From Streptomyces sp. NBC_00659 (GTDB taxonomy: Bacteria > Actinomycetota > Actinomycetes > Streptomycetales > Streptomycetaceae), in contig NZ_CP109031.1 in NCBI RefSeq assembly GCF_036226925.1, positions 8,308,001 through 8,372,000 on the forward strand: a stretch of 64,000 bases of DNA, written 5' to 3'. Below are positions 8,988 through 16,549 of the stretch, one piece after another; the stretch's first letter is position 1; each line of letters opens with the position of its first letter. The notes below the pieces were generated by a model. It did not search any database and was not told where the DNA came from. It worked only from the letters and a program-made list of their open reading frames with translations. The translations under genes and the position numbers were made by a program.

Positions 8988-9288
8988 TTGTGGAGACTTC
9001 GGGACGGAAGGTCGGGTCGCCGGGTTTCCGAATTTCTTTTGGCGCGGGCTCGCTGACATTTGGTCAATATTCGCGGCCGTGCCGCATTAGGGGAAAATCC
9101 GGGATCGCTTGTTCCCGCTCGCCGCCCTGTGCAAAGGTGGGCGTTGTCGGCGTGCAGACAATATTGGGTTCGTTCTGCACGCGTGTGGCGCGCCCGCTTC
9201 CCCTCGCCCGAACGGGCTGTCAGGGGCGGTCGTTCCCGACGTCACCATCACCCTTTGGGTGGGCCCTCCTGTTCCGGCGGGCGGTCTA

Positions 9289-9304
9289 CATACCCATTGG
9301 TATG
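9289..9304. promoter_or_regulatory. Palindrome just upstream of the ricin-domain fusion gene
   Basis: CATACC and GGTATG form perfect arms around a 4-base centre (9289-9304), inside the AT-richer stretch CATACCCATTGGTATGGACA. It ends 36 bp before the chosen GTG start. Its position suits an operator or a -10 region; no regulator is assigned. Confidence 0.4.
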
Positions 9305-9340
9305 GACAATTGCTGTGCTGCCTTTGGAAGGAAAGCGGAC

Positions 9341-11473
9341 GTGAATGACGGAACGCTGTCTCATTCGTCTGACCCCGACCGCTTGTTCGAGGCGTCGGAT
9401 GAACGGCTCGCGGCCGAGCTGAAGAGGCAGGGTGGCGCGCCCGCGAACTATCCCGTCGGGGAACTCCTGGACCGGCACTGGGAGGCGGTGTTCTCTTACG
9501 CCCGGCTGTGCACCGGCGGCGTACGGCCCGCGGGAATGCTCACCACCGCCTCATTCACGCGGTTGTTCGGGGATTCGCTGCACCAGGCCGGGCCGAGCGC
9601 CGCATGGCGACCCCAACTGCTCGTCACCGTCCGCCGCATAGCGGCCGAGTGGCTCATGGACCAGCGGCGTGAACTGCTCGCTCCGGAACTTCTGGCCGAA
9701 GCGGACCGGGAGGACCGCGTGGACCGCGCGGCGGCGCGACTGCTTCCGCCGGAGGACAGGCGGCTCATCTCCCGCGCGTTCCAGCGACTGCCCGAGCCGG
9801 CCCGCTGCCTGTTGTGGCACGGGGAGGTGGAGGCGGAACAACCGGAGGTACCCGCGGCTCTGTTGGGGATCTTCCCCGAGGACGCGGTCACCGAACTGGA
9901 GCGGGCCAGAGAACGCCTGCGCCAGGGCTGTCTGGAGATCCACCACGAACTCGCCCCCAGCGAGGAGTGCCGTCGCTACCACCGCATGCTCGACGTCTCC
10001 TTCCGGCGCGGCGGTACCGACCTCGACCCCGACCTGCGGAACCACATGGGCGAATGCGGCCACTGCCGGTACGCGGCCGACCAGTTGAGCGCGTTCAACG
10101 GAGAACTCGCCGTCCCGCTCGCCGAGGCGGTGCTCGGCTGGGGCGCGCGCGCCTATCTGGCCTCCCGGCAGGCGCGGGCCGCGGCGGCCGCGGAGGCGGT
10201 CCAGGAACAGAGGGGCGACAGCAGCGGCCAGTTCTACGCGGATGGAACGACCGTCGCCGCAAGCGGCCAGGCCTTCACCGACAGAGCCACGGGTGCCACC
10301 GGCGGCCCGGCCGCCGGGACCGCCGAGATCATCGAGTTCCGGCCCGACGCCGACGACGTGCGCCCTCCGGGTCTTCCCCCGCGCACCCCGCCGGACGCCC
10401 GTCGGTACGGCGGCACCCCGCCCGCGGCCCACGAGAGGGCCACGCCGCGGCCGGCCACCCCGTCCGGAGCGGACGCCCCCGAACCCGGCGAGGGCAGGCG
10501 CCCCTCCCGCCGCCGGGGCGCAACCCGTACCGGCGACGGAACCCGCACCTCCCGCCGGGCCGCGGGGCGCAAGGCCTCCCGGCGCGCGCCGGGCCGCCGC
10601 AACGTCGCCGTCGCCGTGCTGACCCTCGGCGCGCTCATCGCGGTTCCCCTGGTCCTGTGGGCGTCCGACGCGGACCCGTACGGCCGGCACGACACGACCG
10701 ACGGCGGCCGCACGTCGGCGGCACCAAGCCGGGAAAACCCGTCGTGGGCCCGGAACGGCGAGAAGAAGGACGGGACCGTGCGCGGCCGGCTGCGCAACAC
10801 CGCGACCGGCCGGTGCGTCGGCTTCGCCGGAACGACGCCCGCGAGCGGTGCCGAGGCCCGGCTCGTCCCGTGCTCCTCGGAGTCGGCGACGGAGTGGTCG
10901 TACGCGGCGGACGGGCTGCTGCGCGACGCGGCCCACCCGGACCTGTGTCTCGACTCCCACCTCGCCTACTCCGTCCAACTGGCCCCCTGTACGGGCGCGT
11001 CGCAGCCCGGCGGCAAGAACATCCGCTACGACTTCACCCTCCAGGGCATGCTCGTGCCGCGCTGGAACCAGGACCTGGCCCTCGTTCCCGCGTCGGCAGA
11101 GGGGGAGTCCGACCTCGTCCTCAAACTCCGCAAGGACGAACCGATCCAGCGCTGGACGCTCGACACCTCCTCGCCCTCGCTCCAGCTGGAGGTCGTCAAC
11201 TGGGACCCCGCGAAGGGTGACGCGAAGGGCCCCGCCACCGGCAGGCCCTCCACGTCCGCGACGGCACCCGTCGGTCCCCGGACGCCCACCGCGACGGCCG
11301 CGACCCCGGGTCACGCCACTCCGTCCGCGGAGCCGTCCGGCAGCACCTGCGCCTCCGCCCTCTGCCCGGGGGACAGTCCGGACGGCTCGTCCCGGGACGG
11401 CGGATACGGCACGGGCTCCGGTTCCGGCGGCTTCGGATCGTTCGACGGCGGGGGTGAGGGAGGCCGCCGGTGA
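9341..11473 (+). CDS. Sigma-like / zinc-finger / membrane / ricin-lectin fusion protein
   Basis: About 710 residues in an unusual order. Residues 1-200 resemble a degenerate ECF sigma factor (ASFTRLFGDSLHQAG, then WRPQLLVTVRRIAAEWL, then a helical FQRLPEPARCLLWHGEVE segment). Near residue 234 is a HMGECGHC box, the H-x3-C-x2-C anti-sigma zinc motif. A basic, proline-rich linker leads to one transmembrane helix (VAVAVLTLGALIAVPLVLW, near residue 421). Outside lies a ricin-B-like trefoil (RLRNTATGRCVGFAG, then QRWTLDT) and a Ser/Gly-rich tail. The GTG at 9341 is chosen because GGAAGGAAAG precedes it; an in-frame ATG at 9302 is the alternative. It could be a carbohydrate-sensing membrane regulator, but that is inference. 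Confidence 0.8.
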   Translation: MNDGTLSHSSDPDRLFEASDERLAAELKRQGGAPANYPVGELLDRHWEAVFSYARLCTGGVRPAGMLTTASFTRLFGDSLHQAGPSAAWRPQLLVTVRRIAAEWLMDQRRELLAPELLAEADREDRVDRAAARLLPPEDRRLISRAFQRLPEPARCLLWHGEVEAEQPEVPAALLGIFPEDAVTELERARERLRQGCLEIHHELAPSEECRRYHRMLDVSFRRGGTDLDPDLRNHMGECGHCRYAADQLSAFNGELAVPLAEAVLGWGARAYLASRQARAAAAAEAVQEQRGDSSGQFYADGTTVAASGQAFTDRATGATGGPAAGTAEIIEFRPDADDVRPPGLPPRTPPDARRYGGTPPAAHERATPRPATPSGADAPEPGEGRRPSRRRGATRTGDGTRTSRRAAGRKASRRAPGRRNVAVAVLTLGALIAVPLVLWASDADPYGRHDTTDGGRTSAAPSRENPSWARNGEKKDGTVRGRLRNTATGRCVGFAGTTPASGAEARLVPCSSESATEWSYAADGLLRDAAHPDLCLDSHLAYSVQLAPCTGASQPGGKNIRYDFTLQGMLVPRWNQDLALVPASAEGESDLVLKLRKDEPIQRWTLDTSSPSLQLEVVNWDPAKGDAKGPATGRPSTSATAPVGPRTPTATAATPGHATPSAEPSGSTCASALCPGDSPDGSSRDGGYGTGSGSGGFGSFDGGGEGGRR

Positions 11474-11575
11474 CGTGACGGGCTCCGTCGGATGAGTCAG
11501 GCCCTGACAGCCCCGTCCACTCTGACCAGAACCCGCTGGATCGCGGCGGGGCTGTGAGTGTCGTCCGGACTCAGT

Positions 11576-11980
11576 TCATGCTTCGTCGCGGTGGGCGAGG
11601 TGGCCGTCCGTGAGTCGCCAGTAGTGCTGATGGGGAGTCAGTCGCCAGGTCTCGTCGGCGGCGAGCGCCCGCGTGACCCATTCGTGGAGTTGCGGGAGCG
11701 CATGCGCCCGTAGAACAGCGCGGGTCGCAGCACGTTCAGCGGCATCGACCGGGTGGACGTCTATGCGGAAGCCGACCATGTCCGGGTGCATGCTGCGGCC
11801 ATAGTTACGGAGGACCGGAGCGATCCATTCTGCTCCCAGAACGATGGTCCCGCTGTCATGTCCGGTGAGGAACCGCAGGTCCGTGACTTGGGCCATGCAG
11901 GGGCCGAGGCACTCGTTGATGTCGGTGGTGGTCAGCGGCCAGGCACGATGCCGGGGCAGTCTTCGATTTCGTGCGGACAT
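11576..11980 (-). CDS. Hypothetical protein
   Basis: A 134-residue protein I cannot name. Its composition is that of a real protein (Trp, His and Asp spread evenly, e.g. SGTIVLGAEWIAPVL and HPHQHYWRL-like histidines near the C-terminus), and it does not look like the shadow of another gene. It resembles small conserved hypotheticals often found near integrated elements in actinomycetes, but this is only an impression. No Shine-Dalgarno sequence is visible before the ATG, so the gene may be truncated or leaderless. It is convergent with the ricin-domain fusion gene. Confidence 0.5.
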   Translation of the reverse strand: MSARNRRLPRHRAWPLTTTDINECLGPCMAQVTDLRFLTGHDSGTIVLGAEWIAPVLRNYGRSMHPDMVGFRIDVHPVDAAERAATRAVLRAHALPQLHEWVTRALAADETWRLTPHQHYWRLTDGHLAHRDEA

Positions 11981-12164
11981 GGAAAGCAGAATGACAGAAG
12001 GTCACTGTCGGCCCTCACAGGATTTCCGTTCGGCGACCGCTCCCGGAAGCCGGCTTTCATGGTGAGGTCGTCGAGTGAGGGGACGCGTCCGGCGACGGTC
12101 GGCCGTCGGTTGCCGAGGTCGATGTCGTGCCACCGGCCTCGGCGCGGCCGTCGTGGGACTTCGG

Positions 12165-12908
12165 TCAGGGGGCGGTTCCGGGGCTGAGGACGGTCAGGCG
12201 GACCGATGACGCGGTTCCGGACACGGGCACCTTGCCCTGCGTCCACGCCACCGTGAGCGAGTCCAGCTCGTCGGGCGGCGTGACGATCAGTGAGGCGGGA
12301 GTCGCCGTGGCCGCCCCGCTGATCTCCGGGTTGGAGAAGGTCAGGCCCGACCACGCGCTGTGTCCGGGCGCGAGCACGACGGTCGTCGGCGTGCCCGGGG
12401 ACCGCTGGGGGTCGGGTCCGAGCTGCTTGCCGGAGGCGTCCACGAAAGCCGCGCCGGGGTAGCCGCGCACCGTGCAGGTGCGCCCGGACTTGTTGGTCAG
12501 GACGACCGGGAAGTTCTGCTGCCCCGCTCCGGGGTCGTTGCGGCCGACGGAGGCGCGCAGCTCCGAGGTGTGGCACCGCCCGCCGCCACCGGCGCTCCCC
12601 GAGGTGGCCGTAGCCGAGGCGGACCCGCTCCCCGTCCCGGTTCCCGCCTTCTTCGACGGCGAACTCGCGGCCGGGCTGGCCGCCGGTGTGGAACCCGCCT
12701 TCGTGCTCGTGCCGCCGGAAGCGGGTCCGGCCGTACCGGGAAGGGTCTTCGGGGAACTCTGCGGGGAGCCGTTGTTGCAGGCGGTCAGCAGGCTCAGCAG
12801 GGCGGCACCCGCGAGCAGCGCCGCCCGCCGGGCGGTGGGTGAAACGCGGTGCGCGGACACCGTGCCGGGCCGGTCCGGGGCCGCCACCGTGCGCGGGAAG
12901 GTCGACAT
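12165..12908 (-). CDS. Secreted DUF4232-type lipoprotein
   Basis: A 247-residue exported lipoprotein. A basic N-terminus and hydrophobic stretch end in the lipobox LLTAC with the lipid-carrying cysteine at residue 44. A Ser/Thr/Ala/Gly-rich linker of about 60 residues follows. The C-terminal 140 residues form a DUF4232-like beta domain with conserved cysteines (GGGRCHTSEL and GRTCTVRGYPG). AAGGAG precedes the ATG. Function unknown. It lies 143 bp downstream of a Ser/Thr kinase on the same strand, a common companionship in Streptomyces, so it may share its transcript. Confidence 0.85.
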   Translation of the reverse strand: MSTFPRTVAAPDRPGTVSAHRVSPTARRAALLAGAALLSLLTACNNGSPQSSPKTLPGTAGPASGGTSTKAGSTPAASPAASSPSKKAGTGTGSGSASATATSGSAGGGGRCHTSELRASVGRNDPGAGQQNFPVVLTNKSGRTCTVRGYPGAAFVDASGKQLGPDPQRSPGTPTTVVLAPGHSAWSGLTFSNPEISGAATATPASLIVTPPDELDSLTVAWTQGKVPVSGTASSVRLTVLSPGTAP

Positions 12909-13051
12909 GTCACCACTCCTTGCGAATCTCCGTACGAGGCCATCGCACCTGTGCGGGGCGCGTCGCACCCCTTCACTCCTCTTGGATGCGCCCGGGGACC
13001 GAAAAGTTCGCGGGATCGCCGACGGGTTCCGGCGGGACCGCCCGTCCAGGA

Positions 13052-14434
13052 TCAGGCCTTGAGGCGTACGGAGGCGATGACGCCGTCGGCCGTGTCGTCG
13101 TCGCCGCTCTCCTGGCGGATCTGGACGTACACCTGGGGCCGTCCGCCGCCGGGCGAGGTCAGCGCGGCCTCGGTGAGACGACCGTCCTTGCCGGGACATC
13201 CGTCCCAGGTCCGTATCAGCCCGTGCCAGCGCGCGCCGGAATAGGCGTGGCTTCCGGCGTAGTGGCATCCCGGGTGCGCGATGGCGCGGACCTCGCCGGT
13301 CACGTCGCCGTGCGCGCTGAGTCCGACGAAGGCTCCGTCGACGCCGGCGCGGAGGTCCGGCCAGCGCGCCAGGCGGTTCGCGACGACGAGGCCGGGTTCC
13401 GTGCCGTCCTCGAGACCCAGCGACCGCGGATTCCACCCGGATCCGCGTACCTGCCCGCCCCAGCCGGCCGGCACCTCCACCGTGATCCGGCCCGTGCCGT
13501 CCTCGACCGCGAGGGTGCTCGCCGCCGACTCGTTCGTCAGCAGTACGGCGGTGACGCCGACGGCGCAGGCCACGGCGGCACCGGCCAGCGCGAAGAGCGT
13601 GGTGCGCCGGTTTCGCCGGGACGCGGGGGCACCTCCGGCCGCGACCTCCCCGGCCAGCCGTTCGAGCTCCGCCGCGAAGACGGCGGCGCTCGGCCAGCGC
13701 CGCTCCCGGTCCGGTTCCATGGCGCGCAGCAGTGCCCGTCCGACATCCGGGCCGAGGCCCGTACGGAGCCGGTCGGGGCGTTCGACCTTGCCGGGCGGGC
13801 CCGGAACCGAACCGGTGACGAGGTGGTGGCCGAGGGCGCCCAGGCTGTACACGTCGGCCCGCGCGTCGATCCCGGATCCGGGCCGGGCCTGCTCGGGCGG
13901 GGTGTAGCCGGCCGAGCCCGCGGCGAGGGTGAGTCCGGAGGCCTGGGCCAGGCTCTTGGCGAGCCCGAGGTCGGCCAGCAGCACCCGGTCGGCTCCGCCG
14001 GGTGTGGTGCGCAGCAGCACGTTGGAGGGCTTGATGTCGCGGTGCACGATGCCGGCCGCGTGCAGCGCGGCAGCGCCCCGCGCCGCGAGCGCCGTCAGGC
14101 GCAGCGCCTCGGCGACCGGCAGCGGCCCGGCCTCGATCCGCTCGGCGAGGGTGCCCCCGTCGGCGTACTCCATGACGAAGTATGGCCTGCCGTCCGGGAG
14201 TTCACCGATGTCGTAGACCTGGACGACCCGGCTGGAGTCGGCCTTGCGCAACAGCCGGGCCTCGGTGAGGAAGCGCTCCCTGATGTCCAGGCGGTCGACC
14301 CAGTTCTCGGTGAGAACCTTGACCGCGACGGCCGCGTCGAGAACGTCGTCATGGGCGAGCCAGACCACGCCGAAACCACCGGCGCCCAGGCGCCGTTCGA
14401 GGCGGTAACGGCCGATCCGCTCCAGCGAGGGCAT
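13052..14434 (-). CDS. Membrane Ser/Thr protein kinase (PknB type)
   Basis: A 460-residue Hanks-type kinase. The kinase domain spans about residues 8-265: glycine loop GAGGFGVVWLA, catalytic Lys39 (AVAVKVL), HRDIKPSNVLL loop and a DLGLA in place of the usual DFG. It is followed by a juxtamembrane stretch and one transmembrane helix (LFALAGAAVACAVGVTAVLL), then about 150 extracellular residues without PASTA repeats. The extracellular part, with CHYAGSHAYSGARW, is not a domain I recognise. The start at 14434 is the first ATG that leaves the kinase fold intact. It is divergent from an ECF sigma factor with only 46 bp between, suggesting shared control and perhaps phosphorylation of that factor. 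Confidence 0.9.
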   Translation of the reverse strand: MPSLERIGRYRLERRLGAGGFGVVWLAHDDVLDAAVAVKVLTENWVDRLDIRERFLTEARLLRKADSSRVVQVYDIGELPDGRPYFVMEYADGGTLAERIEAGPLPVAEALRLTALAARGAAALHAAGIVHRDIKPSNVLLRTTPGGADRVLLADLGLAKSLAQASGLTLAAGSAGYTPPEQARPGSGIDARADVYSLGALGHHLVTGSVPGPPGKVERPDRLRTGLGPDVGRALLRAMEPDRERRWPSAAVFAAELERLAGEVAAGGAPASRRNRRTTLFALAGAAVACAVGVTAVLLTNESAASTLAVEDGTGRITVEVPAGWGGQVRGSGWNPRSLGLEDGTEPGLVVANRLARWPDLRAGVDGAFVGLSAHGDVTGEVRAIAHPGCHYAGSHAYSGARWHGLIRTWDGCPGKDGRLTEAALTSPGGGRPQVYVQIRQESGDDDTADGVIASVRLKA

Positions 14435-14480
14435 ACGACTATCATGCCTGGCCTCTGACCGGCACCGAGGGGAGCGCCAG

Positions 14481-15032
14481 GTGGGCGAGGCGGCGGAGAC
14501 CGAGGAGCTCGCGCTGCGGGCGGCGGCCGGAGACCGGGCGGCACTCGACGTCCTGTTGCGGCAGGTCCGGCCCGAGGTCGTGCGGCGCTGCGGGCGCTTT
14601 CTGCCGTGCCGCGAGGACGCCGAGGAGGCGGCCCAGGACGTCCTGCTCCAAGTCGCCCGGAACATCACGGCGTTCGAGGGCCGCAGCCGGTTCGGCACCT
14701 GGCTGCATACGGTCGTCGCCAACTGCGCCCGGCAGAAGTACCGCGAGCTGAAGCGGCGTGCCGCCGAGCGGCCGGAGGCCATCGACACCGCGCGGTACGT
14801 CGATCCGCGGACGACGAGTGTCATCGCGGGTTCCCGGGTCGACCTCCTGGAGGCGCTGGAGCGCCTGGAGCGCGAACACCCGCATCTGGTGCAGCCGTTG
14901 GTCTACCGGGACATCTGTCAGCTCGAGTACGCGGAGGCCGCCGAGCGCGTCGGCATTCCGCTCGGCACGCTCAAGTCCCGTCTGTACGAGGCACGCAGAA
15001 GGATCAGGCCCTGGCTGTCGGACGCTTCCTGA
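14481..15032 (+). CDS. ECF-type RNA polymerase sigma factor
   Basis: A 183-residue sigma-70 family factor of the ECF type. Region 2 is seen as EDAEEAAQDVLLQVARNITAF followed by SRFGTWLHTVVANCARQ. Region 4 is EYAEAAERVGIPLGTLKSRLYEARRRIR, with the helix-turn-helix that reads the -35 box. GAGGGGAG precedes the GTG start. No anti-sigma gene follows; the gene ends at a strong bidirectional hairpin. The divergent neighbour is a membrane Ser/Thr kinase, an arrangement seen in kinase-coupled ECF groups, so post-translational control is plausible. Confidence 0.9.
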   Translation: MGEAAETEELALRAAAGDRAALDVLLRQVRPEVVRRCGRFLPCREDAEEAAQDVLLQVARNITAFEGRSRFGTWLHTVVANCARQKYRELKRRAAERPEAIDTARYVDPRTTSVIAGSRVDLLEALERLEREHPHLVQPLVYRDICQLEYAEAAERVGIPLGTLKSRLYEARRRIRPWLSDAS

Positions 15033-15118
15033 CGGGGCGACGGGGCGACGGGGCGGTCCGGGTAACCGGGTGACGGGGTGGTTCCGGTGGCCGGATGGCC
15101 GGCGGCCGGTGGCGCCGG

Positions 15119-15149
15119 GTTCCCGCCGGGTCCGGAACCCGGCGGGAAC
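15119..15149. terminator. Bidirectional terminator hairpin
   Basis: Perfect 13-bp inverted repeat GTTCCCGCCGGGT (15119-15131) and ACCCGGCGGGAAC (15137-15149) with a five-base loop, between the convergent sigma factor and exonuclease/phosphatase-family gene. There is no T-run. Confidence 0.7.
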
Positions 15150-15169
15150 GACCTGGTCCTGCCGTCCGG

Positions 15170-16519
15170 TCAGCGCTGCGTGTAGACGAAGCCGATCTTG
15201 TCGACCTCGTCCCCGGCGCGGCCGTGGAAGCCGGCGATCTGCCAGCCGCTCGGCGCGGTGCGGGTCACGCAGTCCGATGTCGTCGTGCCTCCGGACAGGG
15301 TGCGGCCGAGGCTGGTGGTGAACTTCGCCGAGAATATGCGGGTATGACTGTCCTTCACTCCCTCGCAGAGCTGCGCGGAAGTGACGTACTCTCCGCTGCC
15401 GAGGGTCAGTGAGGCGGTGGTACCGCCCGTGCCGCCGTGCGTGAGCGTGGTGCCGTCGCTCAGTGTCAGTCCCATCCGGTCGATCCGCGCGCCGCTGCCG
15501 AGGGACACGACGGACGCGCGGGCGCCGGCCGGCACCCGGGCGATGTCGTTGAAGTAGTCGCCGTGCGGCCCGCCGAACTGGTCGCTGAGCTGGAAGCCGC
15601 TGGTGCGTGACCAGGTGAACGACGCGGTGATCGGGTCGTGGTCGGAGAGCATCAGGCCGTCGGAGGTCAGGAAGCGCGTGTGCTCGTTGTGGTAGTTCGT
15701 GGCGGCGAGCGTGACGAGCTTGCTGCCGCGGTAGAGGATCTTGTCGACGACTTCGCAGGTGTCGGGCACGGTGGTGCCGCTCTGGTCGCAGACGAGGGCG
15801 TCGCTTCCCTTGGCCGGCGGGGTGCCGCCGCGGACGAGCTGGACCCAGGCGTCCGTCAGCCCGTTGGCGGCGGCGAACTCCGCGATGGTGTCGCCGGAGC
15901 GGGTGTAGCGGGTGTTCGTGTCGCCCATGACGACGACGGCGTTGCCCGCGGAATGGGAGCCGATGAAGGCGGTGAGTTGCTTGAGATTGTCGGCACGGGA
16001 GGCGAGATCGCCGTCACTGGTGCCCGCGTTGGTGTGCACGTTGTAGAAGTCGACGTAGACGCCCTCGGCCAGGCGCTCCCGCATGAACGTGAAGCCCTTG
16101 GGCGTGAGGCAGTCGCCGGAGTCGATCTGGCAGGAGTTCCAGCCGACCCGCTCGAAGTCGTCGGTGTCGTACGAGATCTTCGAGAGGGTGTTGAGACCGC
16201 TGCCGATGCCCGCGCCGCCGCTGGTCGGGGTGCGGTAGGCGTGCGCGGTGTCGGACGCGTACAGCGCCGCGTGGTAGTTGAAGTCCTCCTCGACATGGAC
16301 GATGTCGTAGGGGGCGACGAGACCGCCGATCGCCGTGGTGGCGGCCTGGCGGGGTGTCGGCGCGCTGGAGATGCCGTCGGGGAGCCCGGCGACGTTGTAG
16401 TTGAGCACACTGAACGTGCCCGAGTCGGCGGCCGTGGCGGGGGACGCGGCCAACGTGAGCCCGCCGAGCGCGGCGGCTGCCGCCGCCGCACCGGCGAGAA
16501 GTCTGCGGAGAGGGGACAT
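15170..16519 (-). CDS. Secreted endonuclease/exonuclease/phosphatase-family hydrolase with jacalin-like lectin domain
   Basis: A 449-residue secreted protein. The signal peptide ends at ASPATA-ADS. Residues 35-305 form an EEP (DNase I/sphingomyelinase-like) domain: LNYNVAGLP at the start, HVEEDFN carrying the metal-binding Glu, VVMGDTNTRY (GD-x-N) and MLSDHDPI (SDH). Residues 315-449 look like a jacalin-type beta-prism (GGPHGDYFND ... GFHGRAGDEVDKIGFVY), a sugar-binding fold. It could be a nuclease, phosphodiesterase or sphingomyelinase brought to glycans; the substrate is unknown. It is 30 bp downstream of a secreted GH43 gene on the same strand, almost certainly one operon. Confidence 0.85.
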   Translation of the reverse strand: MSPLRRLLAGAAAAAAALGGLTLAASPATAADSGTFSVLNYNVAGLPDGISSAPTPRQAATTAIGGLVAPYDIVHVEEDFNYHAALYASDTAHAYRTPTSGGAGIGSGLNTLSKISYDTDDFERVGWNSCQIDSGDCLTPKGFTFMRERLAEGVYVDFYNVHTNAGTSDGDLASRADNLKQLTAFIGSHSAGNAVVVMGDTNTRYTRSGDTIAEFAAANGLTDAWVQLVRGGTPPAKGSDALVCDQSGTTVPDTCEVVDKILYRGSKLVTLAATNYHNEHTRFLTSDGLMLSDHDPITASFTWSRTSGFQLSDQFGGPHGDYFNDIARVPAGARASVVSLGSGARIDRMGLTLSDGTTLTHGGTGGTTASLTLGSGEYVTSAQLCEGVKDSHTRIFSAKFTTSLGRTLSGGTTTSDCVTRTAPSGWQIAGFHGRAGDEVDKIGFVYTQR

Positions 16520-16549
16520 CGGGGGTTGTCTCCTGGGGGTGAGGGGGCG

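Larger units (their letters stand above)
8822..9340. other. 519-bp gene-free region upstream of the ricin-domain fusion gene
   Basis: No convincing coding sequence. From about 8990 the base composition drops below that of the neighbours, with AT-rich patches (CCGAATTTCTTTTGG, GGTCAATATTCGCG, AGACAATATTGGG). The region holds a CebR-type operator candidate at 8974 and a palindrome at 9289. It looks like a long regulatory leader for the gene starting at 9341. Confidence 0.6.
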
